Shown in pieces: positions 34,501 through 45,600 of a DNA stretch of 64,000 nucleotides (the first letter of the stretch is position 1; each line of letters begins with the position of its first letter). The stretch lies in the NCBI GenBank assembly GCA_949775045.1, contig OX459103.1, positions 3,914,002 through 3,978,001 on the forward strand, given 5' to 3'. The notes beneath the pieces were generated by a model. The model saw only the letters and a program-made list of their open reading frames with translations. It had not been told where the DNA came from and did not search any database. Origin of the DNA: Metridium senile. Taxonomy: Eukaryota > Cnidaria > Anthozoa > Actiniaria > Metridiidae. Position numbers and translations under genes: made by a program.

Positions 34501-36439
34501 GAGCAAGTTAGGGTGATTTCCATAGCATAGGTTGTCAATACTGTAGACATCAACATTTTCAAGACTACAAGAACCTAGGATGATAGTAATCATTAGGAAA
34601 TCCAAAAGAAAACAATAATTGACCTAACTTACAACAAAAAAAACCATCAATAACTCATAATTCATAACCTAGATACGGAGATACTAGAAAACAGATAGGT
34701 GAGGTCAAAAGCAGCTGCTATACTCTGAGCTGGCAAAATCAAAACGAGATCCAACAACGTGGATGAAATTGAAAAATATTGAAACTGAACAGCTACAAAA
34801 GACCATGATGAATTCAACAAGTGGATCAACACAACATATTCACGGCCAGCCAAATTTGTAATGTCAGATTAGCGCTGAACTACTTGATCGATGGAGGTGA
34901 ACTCAAACATTACCTAATTATTATTTTCACTCAAATGACAAAAAACTTGTCTGTAACATATAATGAAATCTAATGAATCAGAAATCAAATACTTAAGTGA
35001 TCAAATTAATCAGTCACTTCAACCAGAAAACTAAATGAGAGTTCAAGTGTTTCCAAGAATCATGAAAGGAGTTTCAAACAAAACACATTAAGAAAACTAA
35101 GGAATTCAGCTGATTTCAAACATAATTGTTTGGATAAAGCTTAGCATAAAATAGAGAGAAACAATGGTATTTCTTGGAACCAAAGACAAACTGAAAGTAA
35201 AATTGAAAGTAAAAATATCTTTAAAGTGTTTTTAAAATCATAATTTTGATAATCACAACACTTTAAAGTAGAAATTAGGAAAAAAACTCTTTTAGTGTGT
35301 AATATTTTCTTGAAACAATGGACTGCTGGTATTGTGTTGGGTGTTTTTGAATCTCAATGGAGTACATGTTGCATTTGTTTTGAAAGTAGAATCTATTCAA
35401 TGGAGGGCCAACCTCACAACAAGAATAAGAAGAACTTACGATAAGGATTGAAGATAAAAAAGTGAAAACAATCAAAGATTTGCAGTGATAATTATTTAGG
35501 CAAAAAATGAGATAGAAATTGACCAACATTGGGATGTGTAGAGGAAGTAGTATAAAAAGTTAACAAAATTATGTGTTCTTGGAAAAAAGATGAAGGCGAA
35601 AAGCGTCCAAATCTTGTTAAAGTTTATCATGTTCTAGATACGGAGTTCAAATAACGAAATCTGTCGTTGAAGTCATAGATATCTAAAAACAACTTGCGAG
35701 TAACCTAGGACATCACTAACGCCATAACGGCACATGACACGCCATAGAAAAAAACACAACGGCCTCAATAACTCTCAGCCAGCAGTGATTTCCCATTTAC
35801 AAATAAATTATCATTGACTATACCTGGTGAATAAAGATGTCTTCTTTGTTGTCATCTCTGAAAACAGAAACAGGAACACAGATTACAAATTGACAAAGGA
35901 GGTCTGTGTTATGCAAATTTCAACGGTAGCCAATTTCGTCATCGAGGCCCAAACTTTTAAAATACAACATTCCCGTTATTTTTCACATCCCTCTCGCTAA
36001 ATATCAAAGGAAAGACTTCCTTTTGTTTTCAAAACATAATGATAAGAGTTAAAGTTGCTAAAATGACCAATAAATAATGTTTTCGGAGGTCGAACCTGTT
36101 GATGAAGCCGTAGCCATTTTTCACGTTGAACCACTTCACTGTACCTGAAACTCTGCTGGCTAGAAAACACAAAACAACGCTTTTAATCACTCAATAACAT
36201 ACAAGGGTTTCTTATACGTTTTTAATAAACCCCAAGAAGGAATCAGGAGCTTCGTAGAGGTATATTTTAGCGAATACTCTGTCGTGACAAATGCATATTC
36301 AAATGAGCGCATGTACGCTCGAGTTGCACATGTTCGCGATGTCTCTCCACAAAAACTCCTTTTCCCGCCTTGTAAACTCACCAATGACCTTCTTTACAGG
36401 TTCTTCCTCTTCGACCTTGATTTCTTCAGTCTCAGTCAT
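31599..36439 (-). CDS. YBX: Y-box (cold-shock domain) protein
   Basis: Seven coding exons: 36382-36439, 36096-36159, 35824-35857, 34285-34374, 33837-34072, 33155-33313, 31599-31818, giving 286 residues with consistent phases. A short acidic N-terminus ([14 protein letters not shown]) leads into the cold-shock domain at about 21-93: [15 protein letters not shown] carries the RNP1-type motif and DIFIHQTAI the RNP2-type motif. The long tail alternates Arg/Pro/Tyr-rich basic blocks ([19 protein letters not shown]) with acidic blocks, the classic Y-box layout. Family members bind mRNA and single-stranded nucleic acid, package mRNPs and regulate translation. Start codons of this gene and MED18 are 390 bp apart, suggesting a shared promoter region. 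A cnidarian may have one such gene, so mapping to a particular vertebrate YBX is not implied. Confidence 0.95.
31987..32187. mobile_element. Mariner-like MITE in YBX last intron
   Basis: CAGTGAGGATACTCGAACC at the left is mirrored by GGTTCGAGTATCCCCACTG at the right. The ends resemble those of 15665-15887, and half of this element recurs at 28445-28565. Confidence 0.82.
32345..32565. mobile_element. Inverted-repeat element rich in AAATTTCCCT
   Basis: GAGGGAAATTTAGAAGACAA and its complement face each other, as do ATCCTTTGTCTTTTACTAAA and its near complement. The whole stretch folds into nested hairpins within a YBX intron. Confidence 0.65.
32955..33120. mobile_element. MITE with GTAATACCATGG ends
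   Basis: AGTAATACCATGGCACTCGG at the left mirrors CTCGAGCCATGGTATTACTT at the right. Arms continue through GGGAAATTAGT and AAATTTCCCCGAATA. It ends about 35 bp from the YBX exon at 33155. Confidence 0.75.
33540..33600 (-). mobile_element. LINE-type 3' tail fragment
   Basis: An AATAATAATAATAATAATTT run followed by GCTAATAAAGCGCTGATTCA, the usual look of a CR1/L2-like retrotransposon 3' end read from the opposite strand. No coding part is attached. Confidence 0.5.
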
Positions 36440-36829
36440 CTGTGGTGGTGGTAAATGCCGCCTCTAGGGGCTTGCGCTACTGATGGTAATAAGATGGTTT
36501 TCTTTCTTGTCCGTCCTCAACCGATGGATGGCGTTGTGAACGAGCGTAGCGCGACGCAAGCGAGACTCGTAGTCACGCGAGGAGTCATGGGAGTGGCAAC
36601 CGACCGTTTACCGAACACTTCCGAAAAGTTTGCGACACATTCGTTTTATCAAATTTTATCATTTCAATGCACGCAATTCATGTTTTCACCCTACAAACTT
36701 CTGAAGATTGTAAGATTTTGAAAAAATACTACAAAAATCCATCATACAACTTTGTATAGCGCTATAGCGCGGAAAACAGAATACGGTTGCTCTCAGCAGC
36801 GGGGGACTAGTAACTAACAAGAATTCAAG
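36440..36829. promoter_or_regulatory. Head-to-head YBX/MED18 promoter region
   Basis: The 390 bp between the two start codons holds both 5' UTRs. It is richer in G+C and CpG than its surroundings. AAGATGGCGGC overlaps the MED18 start (36827-36837) and matches the YY1-type element common at housekeeping gene starts. Confidence 0.6.
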
Positions 36830-39800
36830 ATGGCGGCTGGACGACTCCATCAAATGGAATATTTTTTACAAGGCTCTGTCAGCAAAGATAGTGTTGAAAA
36901 TCTACTAGGAAGATTAGAAGGACTTTGTGATAATACGTCTCATGAAAGAGATAAATTTTCAGATCACGAAGTAATATACAGCATGCGTAAGTTGAAGATT
37001 TTGATTTGTGGAAAGTTTGAAAATTTATGCTGTCAGTTGTGAAAATATGTGAATGGAATTGTGATTTTTTTTTTAAGGCAATGGCAATACATCAATGACC
37101 CTTAGAGCACGGCATTCACTCATGGATTCATCTGCTCCTTGGTACGTTTTGCACCTTCATTTTGTCTCTCATTATTTATTGTTCCATTTAATTATTATTC
37201 ATTATTTGGTATAATTACTTAATTATATTATTTTATTCATCTATCATTCATCTTAAGAAAGTTTGTCCTTTGTTGTTTATTTATAGATTGATTCATATAT
37301 TCATTATCCATTCATTTGTCCATTCATTGGGTGATTAAATGAATAAGATGTCAAATATATGGATAAATAGAAACTAGCGAGTAAACTAGTATAATAATAA
37401 TAATAATAAACTTTATTCAACACAGAATACAAAAAGGAAAACCTTATTTACATTGTAGCTGTGCGTATAAATAAATTAATAAATAAATAATTAAATTACT
37501 CTTAGACTATAAAACTATGTTATTATAAAATATATACGATAGAATACAAATAACAATTAAAATTATCTCAAATATTTGTCCAATAAGAATTTTTAAAAGC
37601 TTTAACAGTAGTTGATTTTTTTACATTTTCACTAAGGGAGTTAAACAGTTTAGCTGCAGAAAAGGAAAACGAGCGAAGGCCAGATCTAGAAGAAACTTTA
37701 GTCATATGTATATTATTTTTACAACGAGTATTATAGCTATGTACATCAGAATTCAGAGTAAATATTTTAGATAAATAAGAAGGACAAAATCCATTTAAAC
37801 ATTTAAAAACAGTAAGACATTTATTAAAGTTCCACCTAGCAGTTAGCGTTATCCAACCAAGACTTTTTAGCAATGTCTCTGTATGAGTCTCTCTGACTCT
37901 CTTTTGTAGGATAATTCGCGCTCCCCTTCTCTGCAGACGATGGAGTCTATCAAGACTAGTGGGATCAGCATTAGTCCAAATTACATCGCAGTACTCGTAT
38001 AAGGGCTGGATTAGAGATGTATGCAACTGTCGACAAGTGTCTACGTTTAGAAATTTCCTAATTCTACTCAACAGACTTAGTCGACGTGAAATCTTAGCAG
38101 CAACAGTGTCTATATGGGAGTGCCAATTTAAATAATTTAAATATAGGCTACGTCGGTGTTTGATATAAATGATAGGTAATAGAATGAAATTTGTAACACC
38201 ATAAAAAAATTTGACTTAACTTTACTGACGTTTCTAGCTTAAATATATGGATATATATTCATGATCTTATATATTCATTTAATCATTCATCCAGTCCTCT
38301 ATTCTTTCAATATACATTCTATTCATTCATTCCATTTTCAGGCTATTACGCTATGTTGGACAGGCTGAATTGGGGGACAAAAGTAGAGCTACTTTACTGC
38401 GCAGCTGCATTGAGATACCAACTAGTGATAATCTTTCTGCATTTCTTGAAGAAATAGGATTTAAGTATGTAATATAAAAGTCCGGTGATGGTGATGATGA
38501 TACGATTATCATGTTAATGGTGATAATACTTACAGTGCGAACCAGAAAACCACTCAGAAATATTTTAGAAATCGTTTATGATTCGTTGAACAACTCAAAA
38601 ACAACTATATCACCGCAAGAAGTTTGACTGATGTTTAGTATGATATACCTTTTGTAGTTAGAGTTGTTTGTGAGTTGTTCAACGAACAATAAATTATTTC
38701 TAAAATATTTCTTGGTGCCCACTGGTTTTTGGTTCACACTGTAAATGATGAAAGATGATAATGATGAAGATGATTGATGGTGATGATGATAAGGGCAAAT
38801 GGTGATGATAACGATGAGAGGATGATGATGATAATCATAAGGGCAATGATGCTGATTATGATGAAGACAATATATGATGGATATATTACATATATCTGGG
38901 ATTATTTTTTAATTTTCTGATGAGCATCCCTGCCTGTTGTTATCTATAGGGAGTCCCTCCTCCCAGACCACATTGATAGTAATATCATGTATTTTTCTTT
39001 CATTTTCTTTTCAGATATGATTATGAGTATGTTCTAACTGGATACTATTTCTACAAGGGTCACATAAAAATTACTGTTAGTCAAATTTTCAAGGTAAAAA
39101 CCTAATACTTGTCCCTTCGGTGGCCGGATAAACAGGGTTGCACTGTACTCCATCTTAGAAGAATACATGCCACAAAATCCATGAAACAATTCCTGACCTT
39201 TAAGATTAAGTTTTTGACTTACTATGCATTCACTCAGGCTTGAACCACGCAAGAGACATTACAATAAAGGATACAACAGTCGTGCTGTTATGATATCCAT
39301 AAGTGAAACCCCATAAGTCTAGATACAAAATAATGCAAAATTTTATAATAATTATTTGCACAATTTGATTTTTTCTCACCATTCTGCAGCAGTGAAAATC
39401 ATAATTTTTTACTCTCATTGTTTTCTTGGAGTTTCGTATTGGTTCCTATTGTGTATGATCACTCCACTATTTAGACAATTCATGTTTAGTTTTGTCCTTA
39501 TTTGGTGTGCACTCTGTTGTTTTTTACTTTGAGTTGCTGGGTTTCCTGTGGTTATCTAATGCAAGACTTTGTTTTATTATCTCCTGTATGTAGCTTGCTG
39601 TACCAGGTGAAACAAATAATTTACAATTAGTATCTGATTCATACTTGGTTGAAGTTGGCCTGACAGCAGCAGTACAACAGGTAAAGCTACTATCATCATC
39701 ATCATCTTCACTATCATCATCACTATCATCTTCACTATCATCATCATCATCTTCACATCATCATTATCTTCACTATCATCATCTTCACTATCATCATCAT

Positions 39801-41495
39801 CTTCACTATCATCATCTTCACTTTCATCATCATCATCTTCACTATCATCATCATCTTCACTATCATCATCTTCACTATCATCATCTTCACTATCATCATC
39901 ATCTTCACTATCATCATCTTCACTATCATCATCATCATTTTCACTATCATCATCATCATCACTATCATTGTCTTCACTATCATCTTCACTATCATCATCT
40001 TCACTATCATCATCTTTACTATCATCTTTACTATCATCATCTTCACTATCATCATCATCACTATCATCTTTACTATCATCATCATCTTCACTATCATCAT
40101 CATCATCACTATCATCATCTTTACTATCATCATCTTCACTATCATCATCTTTACTATCATCTTTACTATCATCATCTTCACTATCATCTTTACTATCATC
40201 ATCATCTTCACTATCATCATCATCATCACCTTTACTATCATCATCTTCACTATCATCATCTTTACTATCATCATCTTCACTATCATCATCATCTTCACTA
40301 TCATCATCTTCACTTTCACTATCATCATCACCATCTTCACTATCATCATCATCATCATCATCTTCACTATCATCATCATCATCTTCACTATCATCATCAT
40401 CATGTTCACTATCATCATCTTCACTTTCATCATCATCTTCACTATCATCATCTTCACTTTCATCATCATCATCTTCACTATCATCATCTTCACTTTCACT
40501 ATCATCATCACCATCTTCACTATCATCATCATCACTATCATCATCTTCACTTTCACTATCATCATCACCATCTTCACTATCATCATCATCACTATCATCA
40601 TCTTCACTTTCACCATCTTTACTATAATTTATTGTCATCATCATCTTCACTATCAACAACTTTACTACCATATATTGTCATCATCATCACCTTCACTATT
40701 ATATTATCATCATCATCAAGCCACCAATTCACTTGAACACTTTGCCAAATCAATCAAGGAATCTGATAAAGAGTATATACAACCTACATTATTGGCTGTC
40801 TTCTCTATTGCCTGGTGAAGACTAGTAGTAGTAGTTGAAACATTGAAGCTATTCAAACCTATGGCACTAGACAAACAAATAACCTTATTCTTACATCATC
40901 ATCATGTTAGATACATCATTGTCATGCCATAAATAAATTCAATTTTAAATAATTATCCCATAATCATATCAACTGCAGCCTAACTGATCAATCATGGACA
41001 TTACATTTGTGCTTTGCATTGCAGGATTCAGTAGGTGATGAAATCAAAGCTTTCACAGAACATTTAAAACCGTATCCTTAATATTGACATAGATTTAATA
41101 GGAGTAACAAAATTAAGGTAAAAATGTACGCTAGGACTGCTTGCATCTATACCCGTTTACTATTGCCCAAAAATATGTTGTCACAGCGTTAAACTTCAAA
41201 TATTGGTGCCCCAAACTTCACTCTAGTTTGTATATCACTGCAAGACTTGTTATTGTTTATCCCATACATATCTGCCGCTCATATTGTATATACATGTAGT
41301 ACTTCATTATGTATTAAACTATAATCAAATAAATATGTTTGGGTCAGGTCAGTCAGCCTTGTTTGCTGAGTTCATAAACCTCATCTAGTAACTTTAGTAT
41401 TAAGTTCAATGTTTCCTTGACTGCTTTGAAGACTTGTCCAACTAGAGAAGACGGATCATCGTAAACTACAATTACAAGTACAAATGATGCCATGA
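36830..41495 (+). CDS. MED18: Mediator complex subunit 18
   Basis: Seven coding exons: 36830-36986, 37078-37141, 38342-38464, 39015-39093, 39594-39680, 41025-41071, 41432-41495, giving 206 residues, close to the family's usual 208. MEYFLQGSVSKDSVENLLGR at the start, LEGLCDN, LRYVGQAELGDKSRATLLRS and LKPLVQLEKTDHRKL at the end match MED18. MED18 forms the Mediator head subcomplex with MED20 and MED8 and helps RNA polymerase II initiate transcription. The last junction is the subtle one: the sixth exon stops at AAACC|GTATCC and joins A|CTTGTCCAA; reading through would end four codons later at a TAA and lose the conserved tail. Intron 5 contains a 1 kb ATC array and intron 2 a LINE fragment. Confidence 0.95.
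37396..38150 (-). mobile_element. 5'-truncated non-LTR retrotransposon (reverse transcriptase C-terminus)
   Basis: The minus-strand frame 38071-37568 (167 residues) reads LIQPLYEYCDVIWTNADP, RLQRRGARIIL, GFCPSYLSKIF and SYNTRCKNNI, typical of the end of the reverse transcriptase ORF in CR1/L2/Jockey-like LINEs. Downstream on the minus strand comes a 3' UTR ending in AATAAAGTTTATTATTATTA (37396-37430), the expected 3' tail. Most of the RT and the endonuclease are missing, so it cannot move on its own. It sits in MED18 intron 2, antisense to the gene. Confidence 0.85.
38155..38233 (-). repeat. Dispersed repeat related to 9614-9684
   Basis: Read on the minus strand it gives GAAACGTCAGTAAAGTTAAG and TGTTACAAATTTCATTCTATTACC-like sequence, matching 9614-9684 over about 65 bases. 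It lies just upstream (on the minus strand) of the truncated LINE. Confidence 0.7.
38533..38741. mobile_element. TA-flanked mariner-like MITE
   Basis: CAGTGCGAACCAGAAAACCA at the left mirrors TGGTTTTTGGTTCACACTG at the right, with TA on both sides (38531-38532 and 38742-38743). Arms continue through AATATTTTAGAAAT. Confidence 0.87.
39690..40735. repeat. (ATC)n array with a CTTCACTATCATCAT unit in MED18 intron 5
   Basis: About 1 kb of CATCATCTTCACTATCATCA units. It stays open in several frames on both strands, giving Asp/Ser/Glu-, His/Tyr- or Ser/Leu-rich frames up to 364 codons that are not genes. Confidence 0.96.
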
Positions 41496-42643
41496 CAACT
41501 GGTAACCCTGACAACTGGTAACTCACTCAACAAAACTAGTTATTATTTATAGAATGCCTTGTATATAGAAGAAGTAAAGATATGGCGACTAACTTCTACG
41601 TCTAGTATACATCTAACACAATTGTTTATGTGTAAAAACCACACTGTATCATAACACATTTTATTGTAAATAAATACTTTATTCAAACATGTTTGGCAAA
41701 AATTATGTTTTATTCAACTTTATAAAAATTTTACATTGCATTTTGATGTTCTTATATAATTCCCTTTTCCATAGTTAGGCTCTTTAGGAATTTCCTACCC
41801 ACCCCTTTCTTGTTATTTTGTATCTTTATACCCACCCCTCCCTTGTTGTTTTGTATCAATATACCCACCCCTCCCTTGATGTTTTGTATCAGTTTACCCA
41901 CCTTTCCCTTGTTGTTTGCATATATATTAGTATAGACTTAAACGACCACATGGAGCCCAAATCAAATCAAATATCAACTGCAGAAGCAACTTACAGCTAT
42001 ACATTGTTGCATTGTGACTTTAGTAAGTAGTGAATTTCAGTACATTTGAAGGCAGAACTTAATTACTGTGTGACTCACCGTACCATAGTCACTTACAAAA
42101 ACGTTTGATGATTTTTTGACATTATTTTGACATTTTTCCATTTCAATGGGCAAATCAGGTACAACTTTATATTGACAGGCAAAGACTTTAGAAACTTTGA
42201 TGTCTGTAATTGGTCCGATTGAGATGAAAAAATGTCAAAATAATGTCAAAAATACATCAAACGTTTTTGTAAGTGACTACGGTACAGTGAGTCTCACAGC
42301 AAAGTAAATTAACCAATGACTTAATAAATTTACATACAAATGCTGCCTACAAACTGATTTCAAGACGGCTCGGGGGAAAAATCATAGTGAAATTCACAAT
42401 TTGCTAGTTGAGATGCAACAAATTTTGCTGTAAAAATTCGAACTTATAAACAGTAACAATAACTTTAACAGTGTTTATACAAGTGACTTAAACATCACTT
42501 ATGAAAAACTACTTTAACATGGTTCAACATGTGATAACTGAAGTTTTAAAACAAACTATTCTCAATATTATGCTCCTGTGTTATTTTGCTGTGTACTGAT
42601 GAGTACATACAAATGTTTCATGGGAGCGTAGCTTTGCTATCTC
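41496..42643. other. Convergent region between MED18 and p53-like gene A
   Basis: It carries the 3' UTRs of both genes and a MITE (42066-42299). A short triplicated block (TACCCACCCCTCCCTTGTTGTT, about 41805-41910) is the only other visible structure. Confidence 0.65.
42066..42299. mobile_element. MITE with long inverted arms
   Basis: CTGTGTGACTCACCGTACCA at the left mirrors GGTACAGTGAGTCTCACAG at the right. Arms extend about 75 bp through TAGTCACTTACAAAAACGTT and TGACATTATTTTGACA. Confidence 0.82.
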
Positions 42644-45600
42644 TTAGCTGTTTCTGACTTTGTATTCCAGTGAAACAACCGTTCTTCTAAGGGTGTATCT
42701 AACAGACTTGAAAGTATCTGTAATATTTGATGGCATTGTTGAACATTGCTGTGCCTGTATGTCTAAGGTTTGATAACATGATTGGCAGACTGGCCAGGAA
42801 CTTGGCTGTGTATCGGAAAGCCTTTGTTGTCTGCATTGAAAACAAACTAGTTAAACAAATGGTTTCAAGTGGTACACTGTGTAATATCCCATGAGTTGCT
42901 AGTATTTTTTGGTATGACTAGTAGGGTATCCATGGCATGGCACAAGAAACCATGATTATTGTCTTGCAAACTCATTAATAATTGAGAAGCCAGATCAAGC
43001 ACTTGAAAGAGTGTTTCCTCCTCTATCCAAACACTTTGAAGTTGGTTAAAATGTTTTGGCTGTGTCTCAATTTTTCAACTAAATTCTCTGTGTTTAAAGT
43101 GTATATGAACTCTCGCGGTTTTTTGGCGATTTAAGAAGTTGATATATAGCTAAGTCATGAAATGCAAAAAAAAATGGATTTGAACATTTATTCGCGGAGA
43201 AATAGCGCTCTAAACTTTAAAATCGACCGCGCCCCTTCGGGTTGGCCGGGAATTGGGCCTTTGAAGAGACTGGTTCTAGGTCATTGATGACGTAAATTCG
43301 GGACCATCTCGCAGCTTGTACAAAGGCTAGTATGCGGACTTCAGTAAACGTATCATCATTTTACTGGAGTTTTTTAGACACTATGCCAAGCAGATCCGTT
43401 CTGGGAGGTTGTTCTAATAGAGTAGAGGACAAGAGAGGCATTCGACTGCATTAATATATTTGGGCAAAGATCATACGCTTGCTAAAGCGAGAAGACATAA
43501 AAGCGTCAACTTGGTTTGACAAAGACTCGTTCTGCTTCTTTAGCAGTAGTCTTTTCAACGGCAAACCCCAAAATTATTCCCTGAAATATTTGTTAGTGAA
43601 TTGAAGAAACATCTGGCTCATCTAATAAGAGTTGAAGTTGGAATTATACCCTGTTCAAGCCTAGATTTATAGGATGAAGAACCAAAACAAATGTCGAGCA
43701 GAAACAACGCGTACGAATGGTAATGAAGCGTTTCAAACTATGGCAAATGTATCATGGCAACTGAAATAGTATCATTATAACTGAAATCTTTACTATATTC
43801 TACTTTGAAGATATTATATTGAAATATGATTGAACTGTTTATATAACTTCTAAAGAAAGCCGTTCTATAGTGTTACGAGTCAGATTTTCGCGTACGATAA
43901 TTACTAATGATCGCCGGGTTGAAAAAACTAGCGAGAGGCCGCCAGACAAGTTAATCATTTAACTCTGATACTAATAATACTTGTAATCAAGTTTCAAAAT
44001 GGATTTAAAGTAGTTTTAGAATAAAGATTGCTAAAACTAGTCATTGAATCATTGAGTGTTAACTTATAAAAACAATTTAAGATAACTTATCACAAATTAT
44101 TATTTTGTTGTTGTTGTTGTATTCTTTATTATGGCTGGAGCACTTTTTATGAGTTCAAAATGGCATTTTATTATAAAATATGTTCAACTACAAATGGATA
44201 AAACGGGAATGTTATCAGGGGAAATCATTGAAAATTTGAAGTGTTGAAATGGTAGTAGTTGTAAAACATCACTGTTTGTTTCAAGCAGGATGTTTTGTGT
44301 GATTTTTTCACTAACTGTCTTCAGTCAGTCGTTCTGTATTTAGCCGCTAGCGATCGTAATGACCAGCGATTTAAACATATGAATATACACGGGATGAAAT
44401 CCTGGATGTAAAGTCAGATTGACTTCTATTTCATATAGTTTACAGTACAAGTTTGTTTTGGACGGACTCGAGGCAACCATCAATTTCAACACACAAAACT
44501 CCGCTTTTAAGCTGTTTAACTTCGCAATTATCAGTACTTCAACCCCTAGGAAAAGTGCAAAAAGAACTCCGAGCATGATTAAAACATTTCGGTGAAACAT
44601 CGTATACCATCATATAACGATTTATGATTGCAATAGATAAACGTTAACTCTTGTAACTATCATCGGTCATCAGGAAGGTTCTTTGTACGGCGACTTTTTA
44701 GCCTCGATGTGTAGTTCCAGAAAATATCCATACCCCCCCCACGGAGGGTTTTTTATTTTTAGACCCCCCTACCCCCTGGAATTTCCATTCCAGAGGGTCT
44801 TCAAAAGACCCCCCTACCCCCTGGAATTTCCATAATTTTCCCACTTGCTTTAATACCCCCTGGAAAACCTCAAATTCATACCTAAAACGCTTTTTATGTC
44901 TATAATTCGCGGACAAAGGCGTTAATTAATGGCACAATTTTTGTTGTTATTACGCAGCCACAAAAAAGTAAAAAACATTTGATTTTCAGCTTCTGATTTT
45001 GTAAGTTACTGTGCATGATTATTTTCTTGGAGGTACCAACCAGTTTGAAGATAAATCTTGCAAATTTAGCCAGTTTATTTTTGAAAATATCGTGAAAAGT
45101 GGCGCCGCCGCCGTGGGTCCGTCGAAGGCCATTTCACACGAGCACAGTTTATGTGTCACAAACTTACATCAGAGATCGCGATTTATAGCAAAAAACGGTT
45201 AAATACTTTCAGAATATGTTCTTGCCTTTTTTAAATTAAAATGTCATGCTTTTACAGTGCTTTTGGATCCTTTTGCTAGCTAAACAACACTACACTGGTC
45301 GTTGATAAGCGTTACGTGACATTTGACACGTGAACGGTAAGGCGCAATTAGAGGGACTGGGAACGACTTAGCCGCCATTTTGTCTTGCTCGAAGCAAGAA
45401 ATGCAACTTAGAGAGACAAAGTGTTGAAATAAATGCCTGGAAAATCTTGGAAGCTTTACAACAAGCAATTTCAGACGCACTTTAATAGCAAGAGTATTTC
45501 TTTGGTTTAGTTTCCTGCTACCGATAGCGAATTATGGTACTATACGTATCTCTTGTAACCCTCTGGAAAAATACGTTTTTATACCCCCCTCTCCCTCGGA

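Noticed and set aside
39577..40736. Open frames of up to 364 codons rich in Asp-Ser-Glu or His-Tyr
   Set aside because: They are translations of the (ATC)n/CTTCACTATC array in MED18 intron 5, open in several frames on both strands; no start context or family match.
44340..44600. 86-codon frame with a hydrophobic N-terminus
   Set aside because: It lies inside the decayed TTAA transposon, no family was recognised, and a function cannot be claimed.
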